From: SAR324 cluster bacterium JCVI-SC AAA005
Lineage (GTDB): Bacteria > SAR324 > NAC60-12
Length of the DNA stretch: 38,945 nt
Assembly: GCA_000224765.2 (NCBI GenBank)
Contig: AGAU01000076.1
Span: 1-38,945, forward strand
Direction of reading: 5' to 3'
The notes under the pieces are model-generated. The model did not search any database. It saw nothing but the letters and a program-made list of their open reading frames with translations, and was not told the DNA's origin. Both the position numbers and the translations under genes were made by a program. Positions 32,386 through 38,945 of this stretch are shown here, piece after piece. Positions within the stretch are counted from its first letter, which is position 1, and every line of letters starts with the position of its first letter.

Positions 32386-35112
32386 TTAAGCAAACGCTTG
32401 ATGAATCAGTTCTTCTTGTTGCTTTTTGTGCATTACAGAAAACCCAGTAGAAGGGCTACTACTTCCTTTGCGCGAAACCAACTTAATGGAACATCCTAGA
32501 TCAGGGAATTTCCGCATCACGAATCCTGCTGCACCCATATTTTCGGGCTCCTCCTGAACCCAAAAGCACTCCTTCGTTTGTGGGTAACGGTTACGGACTT
32601 CCTTGATCTGATCTGTTGCTATCGGATAGAGTTGTTCCAGGCGCACAACAGCGACATCTTTACGTTCTTCGAGTTGCTGCTTTCCCACCAGGTCGTAGTA
32701 GATTTTTCCATTACAAAACAAAACTCTTTTCACCTTTGCTGGATCAGCAAAGTTATCATCAATAACTTCTTGAAAAAATGTACCCTTTCCAAAATCATTT
32801 AGAGAACTTACACACTTTGGATGACGCAGCAGACTTTTTGGGGTGAAGATCACCAAAGGTTTTCGAAATGGTCGTGCAGTCTGTCTTCTAAGAGCATGAA
32901 AGAGATTGGCCGGGGTTGTACAATTTAGAATGTACATGTTGTTGTCGGCACACAAGGTCATGAATCTTTCAATTCTCGCTGAGGAGTGTTCTGGACCTTG
33001 GCCTTCGTAACCATGAGGTAGCTGGAGGACCAAACCATTCATCCGCTGCCACTTTGTTTCTGCAGAAGCAATAAATTGATCAATGATTATTTGAGCACCA
33101 TTAGCAAAATCACCAAATTGGGCTTCCCAAATCACCAGATCTTTCGGTGATGACACGGCATAACCATATTCGAAGCCAAGGACTCCATATTCAGAAAGAT
33201 GTGAATTATAAATACTCAGTAATCCCTGAGAATCACTGAGATGCATGAGAGGAACATGCTTAGTGTCGTCTTCTTCCACCACAACAGCGTGTCGATGTGA
33301 GAAGGTGCCCCTTCGAACATCCTGACCACTGATTCTAATTCCAGTTCCCTCATCAAGTAGAGAAGCATAAGCCAATTGTTCACCCATACCCCAATCAAGA
33401 ATCTCTCTTTCATTCACCATCTTTAATCGATCTTTGTAGAGGTTTCGGATTTTTGGGAAAATCTTCCAATCATCAGGTAGCGCTGTCAGTTTTTTGGCTA
33501 ATTCCTGGAGTTTTGGAAGATTGACACCTGTATCAGGTGATTTCTGGTGTTCTTCCTGTTGAGCTAACCTTAGCCCTTGCCAATCTCCTTCGAAGAAAGA
33601 GGTGGGCTCCAGTTGTTCTCTCTTGTGTGAAAGTTCTAGCGAAGAGTTCATTTGTTCTCTGAAATTACGGTCAATTTCGTCCAGTTCAGCTCCACTGTAG
33701 GTACCTTCATCAATCAATCGATTTCTGTAAATTAACTTTGGGTTGGGGTGCTTACCAATTAACTTGTAAAGAGTAGGTTGTGTAAAGCGTGGTTCGTCCC
33801 CTTCGTTGTGCCCGTGTTTACGATATGCAAGTATATCTACAAAAACGTCCCGATGAAACTGCTGACGGAATTCCAGGGCCATTTCGATTGTATGAACTAC
33901 AGCCTCAATATCATCTCCGTTAACATGGAAGACCGGTGAGAGCGTCGTTTTGGCAATATCAGTACAGTAGGTGCTTGAACGACTTTCAATGTAGTCTGTC
34001 GTAAAGCCGACTTGATTGTTGAGAACAACATGTACTGTTCCACCTGTCTTGTAGCCCTCCAACTGGGACATTTGGAGTACCTCATAAATGATTCCTTGCC
34101 CTGCAATTGATGCATCCCCGTGAATTAGAATGGGGACCAGTTTCTTCTCATCCCCAGAGTAGCGCTTTTCAATTTTGGCCCTAGCCATTCCCTCAACAAC
34201 AGGGTTGACAGCTTCGAGGTGAGAAGGATTTGGTGCAAGGCTCAGGTGGACCTTCTCACCATTGTGGGCAATGCGGTCACTCGAATAACCCATGTGATAT
34301 TTTACATCTCCTTCAAAATTGGAATCTCCAAAAGATTTTCCTTCAAATTCTACAAAAATATTTTCGTAATTCTTGTTCAGAATATTTGCTAATACATTTA
34401 GGCGTCCGCGATGGGCCATCCCAATGACAAATTCTTTAACTCCAAGAGCAGCTCCTTCCTCAACAAGTGTTTCCAGAGCTGGTATGATAGCTTCTGCTCC
34501 CTCAAGTGAGAATCGTTTTTGACCTACGAATTTCGTATGAAGAAAGGCTTCAAAATCGACTGCCCTCATCAATTTTTCATAAATGTGTTTCTTCTCTTCT
34601 TTGTTGAAGATGGTATGATTACGATTCTGCTCAACTCTTGACTGAATCCAATCGACTATGTGTGGAGTACGAACATACTTATATTCAGCGCCAATAGAGC
34701 CACAATAAGCTTCTTCAAGAAAATCGATAATTTTTCGCAATGTAGCGGGCCCTAGTCCAATTCTGCTGCCAGCTTGGAAGACGGTTTCAAAATCACCTTC
34801 GCTAAGATTGAAGTTTTCTAAAAGAATCGGTTGTTCATGCATCCTCCTTGGTCTGATGGGATTTGTCTTTGCGAAGAGATGGCCTCTTTGACGATATGCT
34901 CCAATCAGATTGAGCACATTGACTTCTTTCTGGAAAGCTTCAGGTATCGCACCGTCAATACCTTCTGGGTCGTAATTTGCTTCTGCAAACTCAAAACCTT
35001 CAAAAAACTGACGCCAACTTTTATCAACTGATTCAGGATCCTGACGGAATTGTTCAAAAAGATGGTCGAAATTGCCAATGTCTCCGTTGCCTAGAAATGA
35101 AAATTTGTCCAT
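32386..35112 (-). CDS. sucA: 2-oxoglutarate dehydrogenase E1
   Basis: Thiamine-diphosphate-dependent decarboxylation of 2-oxoglutarate and transfer to E2 lipoate. 908 residues (E. coli 933). Short N-terminal E2-binding segment (SFLGNGDIGNFDHLFEQFRQDPESV), then VLNLIGAYRQRGHLFAKTNPI, RFSLEGAEAIIPALETL, GMAHRGRLNVLANIL, LSLAPNPSHLEAVNPVVEG, the ThDP/Mg site GDASIAGQGIIYE with NNQVGFTT, and HGHNEGDEPRFTQP. Ribosome site AAAGG before ATG. The sucA-sucB order is classical; no sdh or suc genes flank it. Confidence 0.96.
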   Translation of the reverse strand: MDKFSFLGNGDIGNFDHLFEQFRQDPESVDKSWRQFFEGFEFAEANYDPEGIDGAIPEAFQKEVNVLNLIGAYRQRGHLFAKTNPIRPRRMHEQPILLENFNLSEGDFETVFQAGSRIGLGPATLRKIIDFLEEAYCGSIGAEYKYVRTPHIVDWIQSRVEQNRNHTIFNKEEKKHIYEKLMRAVDFEAFLHTKFVGQKRFSLEGAEAIIPALETLVEEGAALGVKEFVIGMAHRGRLNVLANILNKNYENIFVEFEGKSFGDSNFEGDVKYHMGYSSDRIAHNGEKVHLSLAPNPSHLEAVNPVVEGMARAKIEKRYSGDEKKLVPILIHGDASIAGQGIIYEVLQMSQLEGYKTGGTVHVVLNNQVGFTTDYIESRSSTYCTDIAKTTLSPVFHVNGDDIEAVVHTIEMALEFRQQFHRDVFVDILAYRKHGHNEGDEPRFTQPTLYKLIGKHPNPKLIYRNRLIDEGTYSGAELDEIDRNFREQMNSSLELSHKREQLEPTSFFEGDWQGLRLAQQEEHQKSPDTGVNLPKLQELAKKLTALPDDWKIFPKIRNLYKDRLKMVNEREILDWGMGEQLAYASLLDEGTGIRISGQDVRRGTFSHRHAVVVEEDDTKHVPLMHLSDSQGLLSIYNSHLSEYGVLGFEYGYAVSSPKDLVIWEAQFGDFANGAQIIIDQFIASAETKWQRMNGLVLQLPHGYEGQGPEHSSARIERFMTLCADNNMYILNCTTPANLFHALRRQTARPFRKPLVIFTPKSLLRHPKCVSSLNDFGKGTFFQEVIDDNFADPAKVKRVLFCNGKIYYDLVGKQQLEERKDVAVVRLEQLYPIATDQIKEVRNRYPQTKECFWVQEEPENMGAAGFVMRKFPDLGCSIKLVSRKGSSSPSTGFSVMHKKQQEELIHQAFA

Positions 35113-35201
35113 AAGATTTACCTTTTATGTGGAACTCAAGATGTAAAGGTATTTAAGAAATTCAAGGTTTGCCTAATAAGAATTAGGTGCAATGAAAATA
35201 C

Positions 35202-35231
35202 AATATAATATAAAGATTGTTTTAGGTTAAA
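35202..35231 (-). promoter_or_regulatory. Candidate promoter upstream of sucAB
   Basis: On the minus strand TTTAAC (35231-35226) and TATATT (35207-35202) are 18 bp apart in a very AT-rich gap, about 90 bp before the sucA start. The -35 match is poor, so this is only a candidate. Confidence 0.3.
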
Positions 35232-35320
35232 CTGGTTAGAACAAATAGATTTTTCAACAAGACCCGACTTAACAGCCCCACAACCCCAGCCAGATATATT
35301 TCACCACTAACCAGCAGTCC

Positions 35321-35671
35321 TTAAACCTCTTCAAAATCAAAGAGTCCTACCTGACTGATTTCCTCATCGTGTTGAGCTCTCGCCAAAAATTCATCCATAC
35401 TGATTTCTGCTTCGTAAATGTAAGCTGAACAGGGATCTCTTGAAGTAAGGGCAAAAAGGTTCTGCTGCTTTAGCCGATCTGCAGAAATTTTAATTCCTGT
35501 CTCTTCATGTAATTCTCTCAAGGCTCCCTCCTGCGGAGACTCACCTCTTTCAAGATCGCCAGCCGGAATTTCTATGGAATGCATATCATTTAGGATGGGT
35601 CGCTATACTTCAACCAGCACAATCGAGCTACCCTCAACAATCGGCAGAATCAGTACCACACCAAAGCTTGG
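35321..35671 (-). pseudogene. Nudix hydrolase, broken gene
   Basis: The intact part (35321-35584, 87 codons) holds a perfect Nudix box GDLERGESPQEGALRELHEETGI, the Mg-binding motif of NDP-sugar/ADP-ribose pyrophosphatases, but lacks about 90 residues expected before it. Upstream in the same frame the text SFGVVLILPIVEGSSIVLVEV, a TAG stop (35605-35603), then RPILNDMHSIEIPAG is exactly what precedes a Nudix box in that subfamily (V-x-QYR-P...E-PAG). A further TAA lies at 35674-35672, and more N-terminal sequence seems to be in another frame. The protein also ends early, after the FDFEEV region. Two lesions argue for a true pseudogene rather than a shortened active enzyme. Confidence 0.7.
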
Positions 35672-35812
35672 TTAAATCGTAAAGAAGTTTCCTCTTGATT
35701 TCTAAGTGAACCATGGATTCTGATGGTGGGTCTTAGTGGGTTGCAGATCAATACATAGAGGCTGAAATAGTCGTGGATCACTTAGGCTAGGCATCAGTCC
35801 AATCAAAATGAT

Positions 35813-36403
35813 TTACCTGCATTGAACAAACCGAAATGTTAGATTCAACCGTTCACCGACTGATTTTTTTGTTTTAGGAATTTCATGTTGCCAGAATTTT
35901 TGTGTAGTTCCCGCCATGATCAGAAGTGATCCAGGTGAGAGCTCAAGTACAAAGTTTGACACTTCAGAATCAGAGCGATGTCGAAATTTCATCATCCGGG
36001 AACCTCCAAGACTGATTGATGCAATCACAGGATTTAAGCCCATTTCCCATTCATCATCACTGTGCCAACCCATGCTATCATTTCCATTCCTATATAAGTT
36101 CAACAATACGCTGTTGAATGGCCTCTCAATCGTTTCAGCTAACTGATTACGGACTTCCAACAATGTGGGTGTCCAAGCTATAGGAGTCAAACTCAGACTT
36201 GAATAACTGTACACAGCCCCTGGATCACCATACCAAGCTGATAATCTTGGGCAATCAACCCATTTGCCAAAGATTTTGATTCGATGTTGCTTCCATTCAA
36301 TCTCTTTTTTCAAGCGCTCCATCCAATCCACTGACTCGGATTTTCGCCAAGTTCTTGAAAAGGTCAAATCCCCATCAGGTATGTCGATGATTTCAAAACT
36401 CAT
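35813..36403 (-). CDS. alkB: AlkB-type DNA/RNA alkylation repair dioxygenase
   Basis: Fe(II)/2-oxoglutarate dioxygenase that removes methyl groups such as 1-methyladenine and 3-methylcytosine. 196 residues, nearer in form to the short ALKBH2/3-like bacterial type than to E. coli AlkB. Iron ligands His114 and Asp116 (GWHSDDE) and His173 (WQHEIPKT); 2-oxoglutarate-binding arginines in RLNLTFR (Arg185, Arg191). LNLYRNGNDSMGWHSD and ISLGGSRMMKFRHR are typical nucleotide-lid and core segments. ATG start with no visible ribosome site and a leader that would be very short. Divergent from an S24 repressor gene with 80 bp between; a perfect palindrome covers its probable transcription start. Confidence 0.92.
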   Translation of the reverse strand: MSFEIIDIPDGDLTFSRTWRKSESVDWMERLKKEIEWKQHRIKIFGKWVDCPRLSAWYGDPGAVYSYSSLSLTPIAWTPTLLEVRNQLAETIERPFNSVLLNLYRNGNDSMGWHSDDEWEMGLNPVIASISLGGSRMMKFRHRSDSEVSNFVLELSPGSLLIMAGTTQKFWQHEIPKTKKSVGERLNLTFRFVQCR

Positions 36404-36406
36404 TTC

Positions 36407-36425
36407 GAAATTTTAGTAAAATTTC
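36407..36425. promoter_or_regulatory. Perfect 19-bp palindrome, putative repressor operator
   Basis: GAAATTTTA, a central G, then TAAAATTTC: 9-bp arms match perfectly. It lies four bases upstream of the alkB ATG and just upstream of the candidate -35 box of the repressor gene. The half-site TAAAATTTC occurs again at 36437-36445, joined to a 12-bp palindrome ATTTTATAAAAT (36431-36442). A dimeric repressor such as the adjacent S24 protein is the obvious candidate to bind; that is inference. Confidence 0.6.
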
Positions 36426-36458
36426 TTTTCATTTTATAAAATTTCCTTATTATGGGAA
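36426..36458. promoter_or_regulatory. Overlapping divergent promoters of alkB and the S24 repressor
   Basis: Plus strand (repressor): TTTTCA (36426-36431) and TATTAT (36448-36453), 16 bp apart. Minus strand (alkB): TTCCCA (36458-36453) and TAAAAT (36436-36431), 16 bp apart. The alkB start would then fall within the 19-bp palindrome. The region is so AT-rich that chance matches are likely. Confidence 0.35.
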
Positions 36459-36483
36459 TTTTTTAAACTTACTTGAGAAAGTT

Positions 36484-37143
36484 ATGGAAGGTTTAATATT
36501 TCGTTTTCAAAAAGTCATTGAAGAAGTGGCAGCTGGAAACCGCAGTTTGTTTTCCAGAGAGACTGGCAAGGCCCCATCCTTCGCAACGGATGTCTGCAAA
36601 GGTAGAATTCTCCCAACCATTCCTTACCTAATTCAACTTTCTGAGAAATATTCTATCAGTCTGGATTGGTTACTACTAGGAGTTGGAAAAATGTACTTGG
36701 ATTCTGCAAATAAAGACTTTGGAACTGAGGTTGTACATATTCCAAGGTATGATGTCAAAGTCAGTGCTGGGGGAGGAAGTTGGACTGTGGATCAAACGAT
36801 TGTGGAGCAAATGCCTTTTCAGGACCGTTGGTTAAGACAGCAACTTGGTAAATCTGCGGATCAGATGGTATTGGTTTCAGTGGAGGGAGATAGTATGGAA
36901 CCGACCCTTGAGGAAAATGACTTATTGCTGATCGACCGACAGCAAACAGAGTTTGCTCGTGAAGGGATCTATGTGATTCGTTTGGATGACATGTTGATGG
37001 TGAAACGTCTACAGCGTCAACCTAAGGGCTTGATTCAAATCATCAGTGATAATCTCAACTATCCACCCATCACTCTTTCTGGGGATTTTGGTGAATCATT
37101 TGATATCATCGGAAAAGCTATTTGGTTTGGCCGGGTTTTCTGA
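36484..37143 (+). CDS. LexA/C2-like self-cleaving transcriptional repressor (S24 peptidase)
   Basis: 219 residues: N-terminal helix-turn-helix (about 1-67, ending SLDWLLLG, typical of phage CI/C2-like repressors) and C-terminal S24 serine protease domain. Catalytic Ser137 (VEGDSMEPTL) and Lys174 (DDMLMVKRL) are both present, and an Ala95-Gly96 pair (VSAGGG) sits where RecA-stimulated self-cleavage occurs in this family. Thus it could be inactivated by DNA damage. It is not a canonical LexA (shorter linker, different HTH) and no phage genes are near. Divergent from alkB over shared palindromes, it probably represses alkB and itself. Confidence 0.85.
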   Translation: MEGLIFRFQKVIEEVAAGNRSLFSRETGKAPSFATDVCKGRILPTIPYLIQLSEKYSISLDWLLLGVGKMYLDSANKDFGTEVVHIPRYDVKVSAGGGSWTVDQTIVEQMPFQDRWLRQQLGKSADQMVLVSVEGDSMEPTLEENDLLLIDRQQTEFAREGIYVIRLDDMLMVKRLQRQPKGLIQIISDNLNYPPITLSGDFGESFDIIGKAIWFGRVF

Positions 37144-37215
37144 AAAAATGCTATGCATTTAATACTGAAATTTCGAAATTCTCTATTTTAGAATTTTCAA
37201 CTTTTGACAAGAAAT
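37144..37215. other. Gap between convergent repressor and galE genes with repeated GAAATT half-sites
   Basis: The 72-bp gap contains GAAATTTCGAAATTC and, about ten bases on, AGAATTTTC; the latter two can pair (GAAATTCT against GAAAATTCT, one bulge). The half-sites resemble those of the 19-bp palindrome upstream of the repressor. It may be a weak shared terminator or an auxiliary repressor site; neither is shown. Confidence 0.3.
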
Positions 37216-38184
37216 TTAGCGAGATACTCTGTAAACATTGAGCATAGAGTTTATTAAGGTTTTTGGATCGCTTCGTTTAGCTTCCCACCCTAGCAAGGAT
37301 TTCGCTTTAGCTGCCGTAGCAAGAACAATTGCGGGATCTCCAAGTCTTCTAGAACCAAACCTAACATCAAAGTTTGTATGAGAAAGGTTTTTGGTGTGCT
37401 CAAGAATCTCAAGCACACTAATCCCCTTTGACGTTCCGAGATTCAGAATGGGATTATTAGTTTCTCTTGTCAAATATTCCAGAGCCCTCACATGCCCGTC
37501 AGCCAAATCGTTGACGTGAATGTAATCTCTAATACAACTCCCATCTAGAGTTTCGTAGTCTGTTCCAAAGACTTCAACATATGGTCTTTTGCCAATTACA
37601 GCCTCCATCACGATAGGTAATAAGTTATTTGGTTCGGTTTCCAATCCCTTGATCTTACCGTCAAGATCGTAGCCAGCAGCATTGAAATAGCGAAGCGAAG
37701 CATACCTTATCCCTTTCAACTGTTCATACCAACCCAACAATTCTTCAATTGCCAGTTTTGTGTAACCATAAAAGTTGCTAGGTTCTGTGGGATGTTCTTC
37801 ATCCATCGGAGTGTATTGAGGATTCCCATAAACTGCAGCGGTTGAGGAAAAAATAACAAAACGAACGCCTGATTCGGTAGCTGCATTGAGAAGCTGTATT
37901 GTTCCTGAGATATTTTGATTAGCGTATTTTTCAGGCTGAGTCATTGAATCTCCAGCTGCTTTTAATGCAGCAAGATGTACTAATCCCTCACATCCATTTA
38001 GGACTCCCTGCAGAGTTTCTGGAATTCTCAAATCAGCATGTACGAAGGGTACTTCAGGTAATAGATTTTCTGCTTTACCAGTTTGCAGATTGTCGACAAC
38101 TACGGGCTGGTGGCCGGCTTCCAACAAAGATTTTGTTACGTGACTGCCAATATAACCAGCTCCACCTACAACAAGAATTCTCAT
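37216..38184 (-). CDS. galE: UDP-glucose 4-epimerase
   Basis: Interconverts UDP-glucose and UDP-galactose (or the N-acetyl forms), supplying surface sugars. 322 residues, short-chain dehydrogenase fold. NAD site GGAGYIG (7-13), SSTAAVYG (113-120), catalytic Tyr139-x3-Lys143 (YGYTK), RYFNAAG, NLLPIVMEAVIGKRPYVEVFGTDY and DYIHVNDLADGH. Start ATG lies four bases after the stop of the epimerase-like VOC gene, so the two are co-transcribed though functionally unrelated on present evidence. Confidence 0.93.
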   Translation of the reverse strand: MRILVVGGAGYIGSHVTKSLLEAGHQPVVVDNLQTGKAENLLPEVPFVHADLRIPETLQGVLNGCEGLVHLAALKAAGDSMTQPEKYANQNISGTIQLLNAATESGVRFVIFSSTAAVYGNPQYTPMDEEHPTEPSNFYGYTKLAIEELLGWYEQLKGIRYASLRYFNAAGYDLDGKIKGLETEPNNLLPIVMEAVIGKRPYVEVFGTDYETLDGSCIRDYIHVNDLADGHVRALEYLTRETNNPILNLGTSKGISVLEILEHTKNLSHTNFDVRFGSRRLGDPAIVLATAAKAKSLLGWEAKRSDPKTLINSMLNVYRVSR

Positions 38185-38188
38185 AAAT

Positions 38189-38677
38189 TTAATTTTGTTC
38201 TAGATTATCATTTGGATCTTCGACAATTTCGTAAAGAACTTCAAAAGGCTGATCATCTCTTGATTTTGGGTGTACGAAAAAGACCTTTGTACCTCTAGAT
38301 CCAGGCCGGGGACCTGCATCAATCAAATGAAATCGGTTTTCATATAAGTAATGATAAGCCTCTTGAGCACTTTTGACTCTAAGTCCAACATGGGCTAGGC
38401 CACCTTTGCCATTTTGCCGATCAATCATCTTCTGTACCGGTGAACTATCATTTAGAGGCTCCAGCAACTGAATCAGGTTCTGGCTGTTACCTATTTGCAA
38501 AAGAACCTCCCTCACTTGGTCATTCCCTAAAACCTCCTCTCTATGTACTTCCCGAAACCCCATCTTTCGATAGGCGTTCACTTGCGCATCTAAAGTTCCT
38601 TGCAGTACTGCAATTGCTACATGATCAATAAATTGGAAACCAGGAAGTTGTTCAGGTTCGAAATTATTTAAATTCAT
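38189..38677 (-). CDS. VOC-family protein, methylmalonyl-CoA epimerase-like
   Basis: 162 residues with the two-module glyoxalase/VOC layout: IDHVAIAV (17-24) supplies the first metal-ligand His; GLAHVGLRV gives the second; FEVLYEI near the end gives the Glu ligand. The segment LIDAGPRPGSRGTKVFFVHPKS closely follows methylmalonyl-CoA epimerase (LIDExPRxGAxGxKVAFLHPKS). That enzyme inverts the methyl carbon of methylmalonyl-CoA in propionate metabolism. No mutase gene is nearby, so another VOC activity remains possible. ATG preceded by GGGAAA. Confidence 0.75.
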   Translation of the reverse strand: MNLNNFEPEQLPGFQFIDHVAIAVLQGTLDAQVNAYRKMGFREVHREEVLGNDQVREVLLQIGNSQNLIQLLEPLNDSSPVQKMIDRQNGKGGLAHVGLRVKSAQEAYHYLYENRFHLIDAGPRPGSRGTKVFFVHPKSRDDQPFEVLYEIVEDPNDNLEQN

Positions 38678-38945
38678 TTAATTTCCCAAATGAGCATCAT
38701 AAGTTTGTGAAGCTATCCAAAAAACCAAGTCTAAATTTCGCACAAATTTATTAAAAATTCTCAAAAAGAAGGTCTTTGTGCTCATAATTAATTCGATGTA
38801 AAGCACTTCAGACACCGAAAAGCTTCAAAAAATGTATTGACATAAACAATTTATGCGTGACAAAAGTAGATTAAATTTAATTACCTCTAGCTAGCTTGCA
38901 ATTATCAATAAAAGTCAAATTTCACTGAAAAAATTTTAGTGCTTG

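Noticed and set aside
38837..38842. Perfect TTGACA near the right edge
   Set aside because: No acceptable -10 box 16-18 bp downstream and no gene follows within the window; the last 268 bp otherwise show nothing supportable.

Overview
The window reads as a chromosomal segment of a Gram-negative, moderately AT-rich bacterium. Evidence: lpxD (lipid A), lipoprotein and Tat signals, a MlaE-type lipid permease and a C-terminal-aromatic outer-membrane-type protein. The citramalate synthase is of the Leptospira type, and the 2-oxoglutarate dehydrogenase E1 is a long SucA-type chain followed by E2 without E3. I see no rRNA, tRNA, IS element, prophage or CRISPR. The gene mix would fit a marine, non-enteric lineage such as SAR324 or a relative, but that placement is inference. 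TTG and GTG starts are common.

Layout. 1-9594 (+): the tail of an upstream gene, lpxD, an RDD membrane protein, then a tight run of cimA (isoleucine via citramalate), an unusual NadD-like/CinA fusion (pyridine nucleotide salvage), ubiE/menG, mrp, recN and an Fe(III)-type ABC ATPase. 9582-12126 (-): modABC molybdate uptake with its own promoter. 12251-13693 (-): a two-domain coiled-coil protein of unknown function whose frame is cut by a single in-frame TGA. It is preceded by a nested 47-bp palindrome. 13854-15071 (-): a small lipoprotein and a MlaE permease. 15259-19211 (+): glycogen phosphorylase, an exported lipoprotein and fdhD. 19357-24839 (-): a polyamine module, spuC-potD-potB-potC-potA, for uptake of putrescine/spermidine and transamination of putrescine. 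25114-27110 (-): two overlapping membrane-protein genes, one a PAP2 phosphatase. 27286-28488 (+): rlmI. 28489-29669: about 1.2 kb without an intact gene. 29670-31035: rimI and a SapC-family gene, divergent. 31104-35112 (-): sucA-sucB. 35321-35671 (-): a broken Nudix hydrolase gene. 35813-37143: alkB and a LexA/C2-like S24 repressor, divergent around a perfect 19-bp palindrome. 37216-38677 (-): a methylmalonyl-CoA epimerase-like gene and galE.

How the genes fit together. modABC and fdhD both serve molybdenum enzymes, most likely a formate dehydrogenase encoded elsewhere. spuC-potDBCA forms a complete import-plus-degradation unit. The alkB/repressor pair looks like a self-contained DNA-damage (alkylation) switch. 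The best candidates for something undescribed are the TGA-interrupted coiled-coil gene with its hairpin and palindrome, the alkB/S24 divergon, and the NadD-like/CinA fusion.
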